From Dyadobacter jiangsuensis (GTDB taxonomy: Bacteria > Bacteroidota > Bacteroidia > Cytophagales > Spirosomataceae): a stretch of 64,000 nt of DNA. The position numbers and the translations under genes were made by a program. The DNA lies in the NCBI RefSeq assembly GCF_003014695.1, contig NZ_PYAS01000001.1, forward strand, positions 492,738-556,737. The letters are read 5' to 3'. Positions within the stretch are counted from its first letter, which is position 1; each line of letters starts with the position of its first letter. The notes beneath the pieces were generated by a model. It was not told the origin of the DNA, made no database searches, and saw only the letters and a program-made list of their open reading frames with translations. This document shows positions 54,444-63,763 of this stretch, in pieces.

Positions 54444-57400
54444 TTAAAGGGTTACATTCACTCCCAGTGAGTATTGCTTCATGGTCGGATAACCTACGCC
54501 GGCACCGATCTCGGGGTCGAGGCCCGGGTATTTGGTGATGATCAGCAGGTTTTCACCCGAAAGGAACAGCCTCGCACGACTGATTTTCAGCTTTTTGCTC
54601 CAAACATCGGGGATCGAATAGCCCAGTTGCAGGTTTTTCAGCTTGATGTAGGAAGCGTCGTACAGCCAGGTGGTGCTGGAAGTCGTGTTAATGGCGTCGC
54701 CATTGTATTTCAGCCTCGGGAACGAGCCGGTGATGTTGTTATTAGGGTCGTTCGGGTTGGCATCGTTGTAGTAGTAATGGTCGTCGGCCACGCGCGATGC
54801 AATGCCGTTACCGTCGCGGACGATGGAGTTGTTATACCCTTCGAAGTTGTAATAATACTGCATACCGGCCGAGCCTGCCCAGATCATCGACAGGTCGAAG
54901 CCTTTCCAGCTGGCATCCATATTCACCCCGAATACGTATTTGGGGTTCGAAGTGGTGCCGGTAAATTTCCGGTCGTAGCTGTTGCCGTAGTTGCCGTCGC
55001 CGTTGAGGTCGGCGAAAATGAAATCGCCGTAGTAAAGCTGCGCCTTGCCCACGCTGTTCACGGGCGAGAACGAATAGCCTGCGGCTTTCATGGCATTCAC
55101 CCAGGCGAGGTCGTCCTGCGTACGGATCATACCGTCTTTCGGCCCCGCATTGATATCCACCTCACCGCCGGCTTTGTAGGTGCCGTTGCCGCGATAACGT
55201 TCGCGGAGATAGAACTCGTTGATCGCGCGGTCTTCCAGAATGCGGTTATCACCACCGGTCGAAACGTCGCCGAGGTTGCTGGTATAGCTTCGTGTTCCGT
55301 CGGCATTGGTAACCCATTGCTCGTTCAGTTTGCCTTTGTAGGTCGTCACTCGGTTGATGTTATAGGCGAAGTTCCCGTTGATCGAGTAGTTCACGCCGCC
55401 CACTTTATCGCGCCATCCGAGCGAGAACTCGATCCCGCGGTTGCGTACCGCAGCGGTGTTTTGTGTGGGTGCGGAAACGGTCCCGGCCGTGAGCGGAATA
55501 GGCGGGGTGGTAAGGATACCGTCGGTGTATTTGTCATACCATTCCAATTCGAAGCTCGCGCGGTTGTTCCACGCATTTCCGTCGAGACCGATGTTGGTTA
55601 CCGTAGTCGATTCCCATCTCAGGAACGGGTTGGCGATCTTGCCTTGTGCGAGGCCGGAGGCGATCGTGCCGTTGAACGAGTAGTTAACCTTTCCGTAGTT
55701 GGCCTGGTAATCGTAATCGCCGGAGGCATTGTTACCCAGTTTACCCCACGAAGCGCGTAGTTTCAGGTTCGGAATGTGGTTGCGCAAGCCGGCGAAGAAG
55801 TTTTCCTCGGAAATCCGCCAGCCGGCAGAGAACGACGGGAATGTACCCCAGCGCGTATCCGGAGAGAACCTTGAAGAACCGTCGTAGCGAATGTTTGCTT
55901 CAAAGAGGTATTTTGAGCGGAAGGAGTAATTGAGCCTTCCGAACCAGGAGCGCATAGCACGGTCGTATTCGGTGCCCGTGGTGTTGGTCATATCGGTCGC
56001 CGAGCCGAGGGTCGTAATGGTCCAGTCGATCAGGCCGGTTTTTGTGGCGTCGATATCGTAGTAATTGTAGTAATACTGGTTGTACCCTGCTAATGCGCCA
56101 ATCTCGTGATCGCGCCCGATGGTGGTGTTATATCGGAGAACGTTGTCGAAGGTGATCTGGTAGTTTTTGTTGTAGGTGTACCGCGTACTCATTGTGGTCG
56201 GATCGTTGGTTTGGTTCACGTCGTCGGCCACATTGTTGGCGAAATTCCAGCGCAATACCGGGATGGCATGCGAGTTGTATTCCGCAAACCGGATCTGGTA
56301 GTTCATCTTGGTTTCAAACTTCAAACCTTTGAGAATGTCGACATTCGCAAAAAGCGTGCTGTTGAACCGCGATTCCGAATCTTTGCCGCCTGTGGTGTTC
56401 AGGTAGGCCAGGATGCCGTTGGCGGTCTGGATTTCGTCCGCTGCCGCCGGGAGGCCGTAACGACCGTCGTAATAGGGCACAATACCGGGTACGGTCTGGC
56501 GGAGGAAGTTGAACGCATTGGCGGTATTCCCCATGTCTTTGGATTGGGTCTGGGCGAACGTCTGCGTACCCACGGTTACCGCATTACCGATCTTGGTCTG
56601 CACGTTGGCACGGAGCTGGTAGCGTTTCAGGCCGGTGTTCTGCATTACACCAGGGTTGTTCAGATAGCCCAGCGAGATATTGAAAAGTGACTTTTCGCTT
56701 CCGCCATTCACGGATATATTGTGGTTCTGGACCACGTTGTTTTCAAAAATCACTTTGCCCCAGTCGGTATTGGGATAGGCGAGCCAGTTGGGAACGCCGT
56801 TTACATTCAGCTCGTCGGGGTGCTGTTTGGCATATTCCCAGGTTTGGATCGTCTGATCCGAGTAAATAGGTACTGCGCGGCCGATGTTGGCGGCACCTTC
56901 GTTGAAAAGGCGCATGTGGCGCGGATAATCGGACACGAACTGCGGCAGGTTGCTGGGGCTTGCCGTCGAGAACAACCCGCTGTAAGAAACGGTCGTCTTG
57001 TTTTTGGAGCCCTTTTTGGTGGTAATGAGAATGACCCCGTTGGCAGCCTGGGAACCGTAAATGGCCGAAGAAGCAGCGTCTTTCAGGATGGAAATGCTCT
57101 CCACGTCGTTAGGATTCACGGCATCCATTACCCCGATAATGCCGTCGATGAGCACCAGCGGGCTGTTGTCGTTGAGAGTGCCCGTGCCCCGGATGCGGAT
57201 CGTGGCGCCGTCGTCGCCGGGCTTACCCGAGCTCTGGCGCACGTACACACCCTGCCCAAGGCCTGCAAGCGACGAAGAAAGGTTGGTAACAGGGCGGCTT
57301 TCAATGCTCTTGGAATCGATTGTAGCCACGGAGCCGGTCAGGTTGACTTTCTTCTGCTCGCCGTAACCTACGACTACGAGTTCGTTGAGGTTACTCGCCA

Positions 57401-57794
57401 GCGGAGCGAGGCTGATGCTGAACTCGGTCCGGCCGCCGATCTCCTGCTCGCTGGATTCATAGCCGACAAAACTGAACACGAGCGATTTGCCCGCGACATC
57501 GCTGATCGCGAGCTTGAACCGGCCGTCGGCATCGGTAACGGTTCCCTGCTGGGAGCCTTTCAGAATAACGCTTACTCCGGGAAGACCTTCACCTTTTTCG
57601 TCTGTTACTTTACCGGTGAGTTCGGCCGCTGCTTTCTGAGCGAAGGCGGTCGGGGCGGCACTGGCAAGCGGCACAATGCCCGGGGCCGACAGCAGGGACA
57701 GCGCAACGAACGCCGCACCCGCGCGACCGCGAAGGTGCCGCACGGGCGGAAGCGGGGCAGGAGGGGTATTTTTTGTTTTGGTAGAATACTTCAT
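54444..57794 (-). CDS. SusC/RagA TonB-linked glycan transporter
   Basis: 1116 residues from the ATG at 57794 (MKYSTKTKNTPPAPLPP), chosen because the 56-residue upstream extension is not family-like and would run through the divergent promoter region. Order: signal region, carboxypeptidase-like domain (about 58-130), TonB-box-like ELVVVGYGEQKKVNLTGS, plug (about 145-255, RIRGTGTLNDNSPLVLIDG), and barrel ending MKQYSLGVNVTL. It imports the lyase products in this locus. There is no STN domain; regulation is by the hybrid regulator transcribed divergently from a 190-bp shared spacer. Confidence 0.95.
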   Translation of the reverse strand: MKYSTKTKNTPPAPLPPVRHLRGRAGAAFVALSLLSAPGIVPLASAAPTAFAQKAAAELTGKVTDEKGEGLPGVSVILKGSQQGTVTDADGRFKLAISDVAGKSLVFSFVGYESSEQEIGGRTEFSISLAPLASNLNELVVVGYGEQKKVNLTGSVATIDSKSIESRPVTNLSSSLAGLGQGVYVRQSSGKPGDDGATIRIRGTGTLNDNSPLVLIDGIIGVMDAVNPNDVESISILKDAASSAIYGSQAANGVILITTKKGSKNKTTVSYSGLFSTASPSNLPQFVSDYPRHMRLFNEGAANIGRAVPIYSDQTIQTWEYAKQHPDELNVNGVPNWLAYPNTDWGKVIFENNVVQNHNISVNGGSEKSLFNISLGYLNNPGVMQNTGLKRYQLRANVQTKIGNAVTVGTQTFAQTQSKDMGNTANAFNFLRQTVPGIVPYYDGRYGLPAAADEIQTANGILAYLNTTGGKDSESRFNSTLFANVDILKGLKFETKMNYQIRFAEYNSHAIPVLRWNFANNVADDVNQTNDPTTMSTRYTYNKNYQITFDNVLRYNTTIGRDHEIGALAGYNQYYYNYYDIDATKTGLIDWTITTLGSATDMTNTTGTEYDRAMRSWFGRLNYSFRSKYLFEANIRYDGSSRFSPDTRWGTFPSFSAGWRISEENFFAGLRNHIPNLKLRASWGKLGNNASGDYDYQANYGKVNYSFNGTIASGLAQGKIANPFLRWESTTVTNIGLDGNAWNNRASFELEWYDKYTDGILTTPPIPLTAGTVSAPTQNTAAVRNRGIEFSLGWRDKVGGVNYSINGNFAYNINRVTTYKGKLNEQWVTNADGTRSYTSNLGDVSTGGDNRILEDRAINEFYLRERYRGNGTYKAGGEVDINAGPKDGMIRTQDDLAWVNAMKAAGYSFSPVNSVGKAQLYYGDFIFADLNGDGNYGNSYDRKFTGTTSNPKYVFGVNMDASWKGFDLSMIWAGSAGMQYYYNFEGYNNSIVRDGNGIASRVADDHYYYNDANPNDPNNNITGSFPRLKYNGDAINTTSSTTWLYDASYIKLKNLQLGYSIPDVWSKKLKISRARLFLSGENLLIITKYPGLDPEIGAGVGYPTMKQYSLGVNVTL

Positions 57795-57984
57795 CGTATT
57801 TCCCGGGGTTTGAAGGTGGATTATTTTGTTTGATAGAAAAATGTTTAAACAAAATTCCGCTAACCGGGCCGTCCGACGGGGTGAAAATCCATTTCGAATA
57901 GGGGTGTTTTTCAGCGGCGGGATAATTTTATCGTATTTTAGTACCAAAAAAACAGTGGGCATAATTGTGCCTGGGAGGCGACAA

Positions 57985-60900
57985 ATGATGAGATTAGGGA
58001 GTGTGCTCCTGATGATAATTGCGTTGTACGTAGGCGGGCCGCGCTCCGGTGCAAACGCACAGTGGCCGGCATCCCGGCGGCTGGCGCCCCAGCGGTTGGT
58101 TTTTAATAAGCTGAATGCAGAGAACGGATTGTCGCAGAATTCCGTGCTGGCGATTGCGCAGGATCATGCCGGGTTTATGTGGCTCGGCACCAGCTACGGG
58201 CTCAACCGGTTTGACGGCCGTAATTTCAAAATATACCAGCATGAGCCGTCCGTAAAGGGTAGTTTGAGCGGGAACTATATCCTTTCGGCACTCAGCGATT
58301 CGAAACGTACACTGTGGGTCGGTACGAGCCATGGCCTGAACCGCTATTTACCCGAAAGCGATTCGTTCGAGTCTGTGCTGGCAGGGAAGCCGGGGGAGGA
58401 AGCCAAGCTCAGCAACAATACGGTCAACTGTATTTTCGAGGACAGCCGCGGGATAGTGTGGGTGGGTACCGGTCGCGGACTGAATGAGCTCATCGACCGG
58501 CAGCGTTTGCGTTTCAGGCAGTATTATGGGGGCGCGTCCGAACCCACCCTGGCGGGGGATGATATACGTTGTATTTTCGAAGACTCACAGCGGCGTCTTT
58601 GGGTGGGAACCACCACGGGGCTGACCAGAATCACGCTTGGTAATAATGGAATCCGTTTCAGGAGTTTTGTTGCGCGAATGTCGAAGCGTGAAAGCGAGGG
58701 CAATGCGGCTGTGGGCTACCCGGTTACGGGCGGGTTGAGCGACAATTTTGTAACAGCTGTTGCGGAGGACAGGAAAGGTAATATATGGGTAGGTACGAAG
58801 CACGGCGGGCTGAATTTGCTGGATCCATCTACGGAGACATTTACACATTACCAGAAACGGGAGGGGGCTAATGGCTTGGCTCACAACAATATCCGCAAGA
58901 TATTTACCGACAAGGCCGGCAAGCTCTGGATCGCGACGCTGGAAGGGCTTAGCATTCTGGATCCGGCTACACGCACATTTACCACCTATCAGCACGAGGC
59001 CGAAAACCCGACTAGCCTGAGCCAGAACTCACTGTATGATATTTTCCGGGATGCCAACGGCTCGGTGTGGCTCGGCACCTACTACAATGGTGTCAACATT
59101 GTGTATTCGCATGAAACACCATTCAAGGTTTACCAGGCAGGAAAATCAAAGTACAGCATTAACCACAATGTAGTAAGCGCCGTGGTGAAGGACAGGGCCG
59201 GCAACCTGTGGATCGGTACGGAGGGCGGCGGCTTCGACCATCTCGACATCCGCACGGGCGCCGTCCGGAATTTCAGGAGCGGACCGGGCGCGTCCGGCAT
59301 GACTTCCAATCTGGTGAAAGCCATTGTACAGGATAAGAACCGCGGCTTGTGGATCGGTACGCATTTGGGCGGGTTGAATTATTACAATGGAGATACGTTC
59401 AGGGCATTTCGGAACAATCCGGCGGATGCGGGGTCGCTCAGTTCGGATAATGTCAGTGCGGTTTTCGAAGACAGCCGCGGACGGCTCTGGGTCGGGACCG
59501 ATCAGAAGGGGGTAGACCTGCTGGACAAACAAACCGGCACTTTCCGGCATTTCAACGTCGGTACTCAGGCCCCGTTTAAGCTAAGCGGGAATTTTGTGCG
59601 TAATTTTTACGAAGACTCGAAACACAACCTCTGGATCGGTACCAATGAGGGTGTGAATGTGCTTCGAAGCGATTCGGGCGGTATCGAGTGGATCAGGCCG
59701 CGCGGGGAATCTCCCGAAAAACGGTTCCCGAAAATTATCAACTGCGTGCTGGAAGACCGGCGCGGAATCGTCTGGATCGGTTCCTATTACGGTGGGCTCA
59801 CCCGCTACGATCGTACCAGCAATACATTTATCAATTTTACCCGGAAAGACGGCCTGCCGAACGATAATGTGCTCGGTATCCTCGACGACGAGCGGGGTAA
59901 TCTGTGGATCAGCACCTCCAACGGGCTATCTCGGTTCGATACGGCCAGGCGTGTTTTCAAGCATTACACCGTCGCCGACGGACTTCCCGGCAATGAGTTT
60001 ATTTCCAATACCCATTACCAGGATGAATCCGGCGAGCTATTTTTCGGTGGTCTTAACGGTCTGGTGAGTTTTATGCCTGCCGCTATTGAAACCAATGATT
60101 TTGCCGCGCCAGTTGTGTTTACGGGGCTGAAACTGTTCAATACGCCGGTGCGCATCGGCGGGCAGGACGAGCTGCTGCAAAAGGATATCGGTCTGACGCG
60201 TGAAATCACGTTCACGCATGCGCAGAACATTTTTACCATCGATTTTGCCCTGCTGAATTACATCAAGCCCGAGAAGAACGCTTATGCTTACCGGCTCGAC
60301 GGCTTTGAAAAGGACTGGAACTATGTGAAGGCGTCGTCAGTCACTTACACCAATCTGCCGCCGGGGACCTATACCTTTTTGGTAAAAGGAGCTAATAATG
60401 ATGGAATTTGGAGCAAAGCGCCTGCCAGTATCACAATCCACGTTCTGCCGCCGGTATGGAAAACCTGGTGGGCGTATTGCCTGTATGTGGTTGCGGCGCT
60501 TGCGGTCGTGCTTTTTGTAACCCGGTACTTTTATATGACCGCGCTTTTCAAGCGGGAACATGAGCTGCACCAGGTAAAACTGAATTTTTTCACCAATGTC
60601 TCGCACGAGATCCGTACGCACCTGACGCTCATACAGGGGCCTGTGGAAGGGCTTATGCTGGCGCGCCAACAGGACGAGGAGGTGCAAACGAATCTCTCGC
60701 TGGTACGCAAAAATGCGAACCGGCTGCTCCGGCTTGTGAGCGAGCTGATGGATTTCCGGAAAGCCGAGACCAACCACCTCGCATTGCACGTGACGCACAA
60801 CGACCTCGTGCCGTTTCTGCGAGGTGTTTTCAGCGATTTCAGCTTCATTTCGCAGCACCGGAAAATCGAATCGGTGTTTGAATATGAGGCCGAAGAAACT

Positions 60901-62136
60901 TCGCTGTATTTCGACGCCGGGCAAATGGAGAAGGTGATTTTCAACCTGCTCAGCAACGCATACAAGTTTACGCACGATGGTGGGAAGGTTTTGCTCAAAG
61001 TCACGGAACACAACGATTGGGTGAAGATCCGCATCGAAGACGACGGCATCGGCATTGCGCCGCAATACCTCGGTAAGCTGTTTGCTAACTTCTTCCAGAT
61101 TTACGACCACGGCAAGCAGAACACCGGTTACGGAATCGGGCTGGCGCTTTCCAAAAGCATTGTGGAATTGCACAAAGGGGAGCTCGCAGTTGAAAGTACA
61201 GTGGAGGAGCAGCACCGGAAGGGGAGAACCTGCTTCACGATCACGCTCCGAAAAGGAAACGGGCATTTTGCAGCGGAACAGCTGGAAACGCAGGCGGCCA
61301 TGGCCACGGGTGAAACAAATCTTCTGGCGGAAGCTGCGGCGTTAGGCGTGGCGGAACCCGAAGGTGATAAACCTGTGGTGCTGCTCGTGGAAGACAATGA
61401 AGAAGTGCGGGCGTTTATCGCCGGGGCGCTGGGCGGGCGTTACCGCATTGTTCAGGCTGAAAACGGCGAACAGGGCTGGGCGACGGCTACCGAATCTATT
61501 CCCGAACTGATTATCAGCGACGTGATGATGGCGGAAATGGACGGGCTTGCATTGTGTGCGAAACTGAAAACCGACGAGCGTACGAGCCATATTCCGGTGA
61601 TCCTGCTGACGGCCAAAGCCTCGCTGAACCACCAGCTTAGCGGGTTGAAAACCGGTGCGGATGCTTACATCCCGAAGCCTTTCAGTATCCAGTTGCTGGA
61701 ATTGAATGTCCGGAACCTGCTGGCTTCCAGGAAACTCATGCAGCAAAAATACAGTCGCCAGATTACGCTTCAGCCGCAGAATGTGGTGATTGAATCCCTG
61801 GACGAGCAATTCCTGTCCCGGATCGTTGCGATTACGGAGGAGCTGATGGACAATCCGGATTTCGGCGTGGCCATGCTGACAGAAAAGATCGGGATGAGCC
61901 AGTCGGTGCTGTATAAGAAACTCAAAGCGGTGACAGACCTTTCGGTCAATGATTTCCTGAAATCGATCCGTCTCAAAAGGGCCGCGCAACTTTTGCGGCA
62001 GCAAAAAATGACCATCTACGAAGTCGCCTACGCCGTAGGGTACGACGACCGGAAGTATTTCAGCCGGGAATTCAAGAAACAGTTCGGTAAAACGCCTACC
62101 GAATATGCGTTGGAATCCGGGGAGGTAGAAATTTAA
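57985..62136 (+). CDS. hybrid two-component system sensor/regulator of the PL8 locus
   Basis: 1383 residues from the ATG at 57985, which has GGGAGG just upstream and opens a signal helix (MMRLGSVLLMIIALYVGG). Order: two-component propeller repeats (about 35-700, several WVGT/WLGT-type blades, for example FMWLGTSYGLNRFDG), a Y_Y_Y domain (about 730-800), a membrane helix (about 830-850), HisKA with His874, HATPase (N box FNLLSNAYKFT, G2 box GYGIGLALSKSI), a receiver with Asp1179 in ISDVMMAEMDG, and an AraC helix-turn-helix ending FGKTPTEYALES. It binds oligosaccharide in the periplasm and activates the lyase locus. The H box reads HEIRTHLTLI: His replaces the usual Pro. Confidence 0.95.
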   Translation: MMRLGSVLLMIIALYVGGPRSGANAQWPASRRLAPQRLVFNKLNAENGLSQNSVLAIAQDHAGFMWLGTSYGLNRFDGRNFKIYQHEPSVKGSLSGNYILSALSDSKRTLWVGTSHGLNRYLPESDSFESVLAGKPGEEAKLSNNTVNCIFEDSRGIVWVGTGRGLNELIDRQRLRFRQYYGGASEPTLAGDDIRCIFEDSQRRLWVGTTTGLTRITLGNNGIRFRSFVARMSKRESEGNAAVGYPVTGGLSDNFVTAVAEDRKGNIWVGTKHGGLNLLDPSTETFTHYQKREGANGLAHNNIRKIFTDKAGKLWIATLEGLSILDPATRTFTTYQHEAENPTSLSQNSLYDIFRDANGSVWLGTYYNGVNIVYSHETPFKVYQAGKSKYSINHNVVSAVVKDRAGNLWIGTEGGGFDHLDIRTGAVRNFRSGPGASGMTSNLVKAIVQDKNRGLWIGTHLGGLNYYNGDTFRAFRNNPADAGSLSSDNVSAVFEDSRGRLWVGTDQKGVDLLDKQTGTFRHFNVGTQAPFKLSGNFVRNFYEDSKHNLWIGTNEGVNVLRSDSGGIEWIRPRGESPEKRFPKIINCVLEDRRGIVWIGSYYGGLTRYDRTSNTFINFTRKDGLPNDNVLGILDDERGNLWISTSNGLSRFDTARRVFKHYTVADGLPGNEFISNTHYQDESGELFFGGLNGLVSFMPAAIETNDFAAPVVFTGLKLFNTPVRIGGQDELLQKDIGLTREITFTHAQNIFTIDFALLNYIKPEKNAYAYRLDGFEKDWNYVKASSVTYTNLPPGTYTFLVKGANNDGIWSKAPASITIHVLPPVWKTWWAYCLYVVAALAVVLFVTRYFYMTALFKREHELHQVKLNFFTNVSHEIRTHLTLIQGPVEGLMLARQQDEEVQTNLSLVRKNANRLLRLVSELMDFRKAETNHLALHVTHNDLVPFLRGVFSDFSFISQHRKIESVFEYEAEETSLYFDAGQMEKVIFNLLSNAYKFTHDGGKVLLKVTEHNDWVKIRIEDDGIGIAPQYLGKLFANFFQIYDHGKQNTGYGIGLALSKSIVELHKGELAVESTVEEQHRKGRTCFTITLRKGNGHFAAEQLETQAAMATGETNLLAEAAALGVAEPEGDKPVVLLVEDNEEVRAFIAGALGGRYRIVQAENGEQGWATATESIPELIISDVMMAEMDGLALCAKLKTDERTSHIPVILLTAKASLNHQLSGLKTGADAYIPKPFSIQLLELNVRNLLASRKLMQQKYSRQITLQPQNVVIESLDEQFLSRIVAITEELMDNPDFGVAMLTEKIGMSQSVLYKKLKAVTDLSVNDFLKSIRLKRAAQLLRQQKMTIYEVAYAVGYDDRKYFSREFKKQFGKTPTEYALESGEVEI

Positions 62137-62275
62137 GGAGAGGGAGGAAAGGGAGGAAGGGGAGGAAAGGGAGGAAGGGGAAACTTCCCTCTCTTCCCTT
62201 TCCTCCATCTTACCCTTCCCCCATCTTCCCCTTCCTCCCTCCTCCCTTTCCTCCCCTTCCATCCTCCTTCTCCCC
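62135..62275 (+). repeat. polypurine/polypyrimidine inverted tract
   Basis: About 49 bases of pure purine (units GGGAGGAAA and GGGGAGGAA) are followed by about 90 bases of nearly pure pyrimidine. GGAGGAAAGGGA (62161-62172) pairs with TCCCTTTCCTCC (62195-62206), and GGAAG (62173-62177) with CTTCC (62184-62188), giving a stable hairpin just past the regulator's stop codon. It may end transcription. Confidence 0.75.
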
Positions 62276-62280
62276 AACAA

Positions 62281-62312
62281 GTGTAAACACCTGTTTTTCA
62301 AAACACGTGTTT
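62281..62312. promoter_or_regulatory. palindromes upstream of the unknown tandem family
   Basis: GTGT-aa-ACAC (62281-62290) and the perfect 12-bp AAACACGTGTTT (62301-62312) sit about 160-190 bp upstream of the first unknown gene. They resemble dimeric operator sites. No clear TAnnTTTG box was found in the remaining spacer. Confidence 0.4.
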
Positions 62313-62473
62313 GTAGTCGTTTTTGAAGAATTATTTCTACGAACCTTTGTCGGGCAAAAGCTTTTGTACGGTGGAGATCAGCTACCACTTGAAAAAACGG
62401 GCTTACCTGTAAAGGCATCATTACGGGGACGGATCCTGCACGTCTTACAACAGGGGATTATTCATACGTCACA

Positions 62474-63679
62474 ATGAGCAATTTTCTTGATTTACAAAAC
62501 GGCTGGTACAACGGTTTGATCCAGGGATTAGGCCAGAGCGAGGAATCTTTTCAGATCATTCAGCCAGCACCTCCGATCGCCAGCGGCACTGCCGCAAACC
62601 CGACTTTCTGGGCTTACTATAACAATATCCCTCCGAAAACACTGACCGCCCAGTTTGTTGCCAGCGGTGGTAACCAGTTTTATAACAATTACAGAGGCTT
62701 GCTTTCGGCACTGGTCCCTTCGCGGCAGATTGACGTGAAAGCGGATATCGGAGCCGAAAACTTTGCGGCGTGGCATGCCTACGTGCAAACACAACCTGCA
62801 CCGAGCATGAACCAGATCCCGACCATGTTCAGAAACTGGGCGATGTTCAACGCGCCGGAGGTGGCCAACATCGGTTCGTCCGATTACGCGGCCATTCTGC
62901 TCGACCCCATCGCTACGGCACAGAATGAGCTCACATTAGTGTATACCAATGAAAAGGGCCTGCCGGTCAACTTCGACTGGCAGCTGAACTACGCTGATAT
63001 GGTTAACCAACTGGCCAGCGCACCTTCCCGCTCTTTCAATTTCAACAGCGGTACCATGAACAAAAATGTAAGCACCTCATGGGCTGGCGGCTCCACCTCG
63101 GGCTTCTTCGGCCTGTGGGGCGGTAGCAGCTCCACCTCGACGCTCAGCGAGCAATTTGCTTCCAGCAATGTTACGGTGGACGCCAGTTTTGAACGTATCC
63201 TGGTGTTTTCCAACACGCCGGGTGCATGGTACTACTCGTCCGCAATGGGCCTGGCTTATGCCAACCAAACGGGCAATCCATGGAGCGATAAATCGTCGAT
63301 CAACTGGAACAACACATTCGGGCCGAACGGTAACATGCAATATTTCTCGGCGAACGTGATCGTTGCGTCGGGTATGTCCATTACCATTACATCCAATGCG
63401 AAGTATTCTTCTGTCGATCAGCAGACGATCACTTCCAGCGGCTCGTCCGGTTTCTGGCCGTTCTATTCCGGTGATAGCGGCAGCACGTCGACCAACCGTG
63501 TGTCGTTTAACCAGGAAGGCAATATGACCATCACTACCAGCAGCATTCCGGGTGTACCTGTGGTGCTGGGCGTGAATGTATTGTCGGCCGGTGAGTTTGT
63601 GGGCCATTCTTCGAGCCTGGGCATTTCGCTCTTCGAATCAGCCAAGGCATTTGCTGCCGAAATTCTGGCTGCTGCATAA
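62474..63679 (+). CDS. protein of unknown family, first of a tandem pair
   Basis: 401 residues with no signal peptide and no domain I recognise. The N-terminus carries GWYNGLIQGLGQS, FQIIQPAPP and a Trp-Tyr-Tyr-N-IPP-TL block that recurs in the next gene. The rest is rich in Ser, Gly, Thr and Asn, with alternating polar/hydrophobic strands. An internal repeat is visible: GGSTSGFFGLWGGSSSTST (about 206-224) and GSSGFWPFYSGDSGSTST (about 321-338), each with flanking strands. The two aromatic-Gly turns between amphipathic strands are reminiscent of beta-hairpins in pore-forming proteins, but this is inference. The gene ends at a perfect terminator. Confidence 0.75.
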   Translation: MSNFLDLQNGWYNGLIQGLGQSEESFQIIQPAPPIASGTAANPTFWAYYNNIPPKTLTAQFVASGGNQFYNNYRGLLSALVPSRQIDVKADIGAENFAAWHAYVQTQPAPSMNQIPTMFRNWAMFNAPEVANIGSSDYAAILLDPIATAQNELTLVYTNEKGLPVNFDWQLNYADMVNQLASAPSRSFNFNSGTMNKNVSTSWAGGSTSGFFGLWGGSSSTSTLSEQFASSNVTVDASFERILVFSNTPGAWYYSSAMGLAYANQTGNPWSDKSSINWNNTFGPNGNMQYFSANVIVASGMSITITSNAKYSSVDQQTITSSGSSGFWPFYSGDSGSTSTNRVSFNQEGNMTITTSSIPGVPVVLGVNVLSAGEFVGHSSSLGISLFESAKAFAAEILAAA

Positions 63680-63690
63680 TGTTTGCTTTG

Positions 63691-63714
63691 GAAGGCTGGG
63701 TGATCCCAGCCTTC
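63691..63714 (+). terminator. intrinsic terminator after the unknown gene
   Basis: GAAGGCTGGG (63691-63700) and CCCAGCCTTC (63705-63714) form a perfect 10-bp stem with a TGAT loop, followed by TTCTTTT. Confidence 0.9.
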
Positions 63715-63763
63715 TTCTTTTGATTTTTACCGTGTGCCCGGAAACCATCATTCAGGAAGCAAA

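Noticed and set aside
61342..62421. 359-codon minus-strand frame covering the end of the hybrid regulator and the GA tract
   Set aside because: Its N-terminal part is translated from the polypurine/polypyrimidine tract as low-complexity Glu/Gly/Ser runs, and the remainder is antisense to the receiver and AraC domains.
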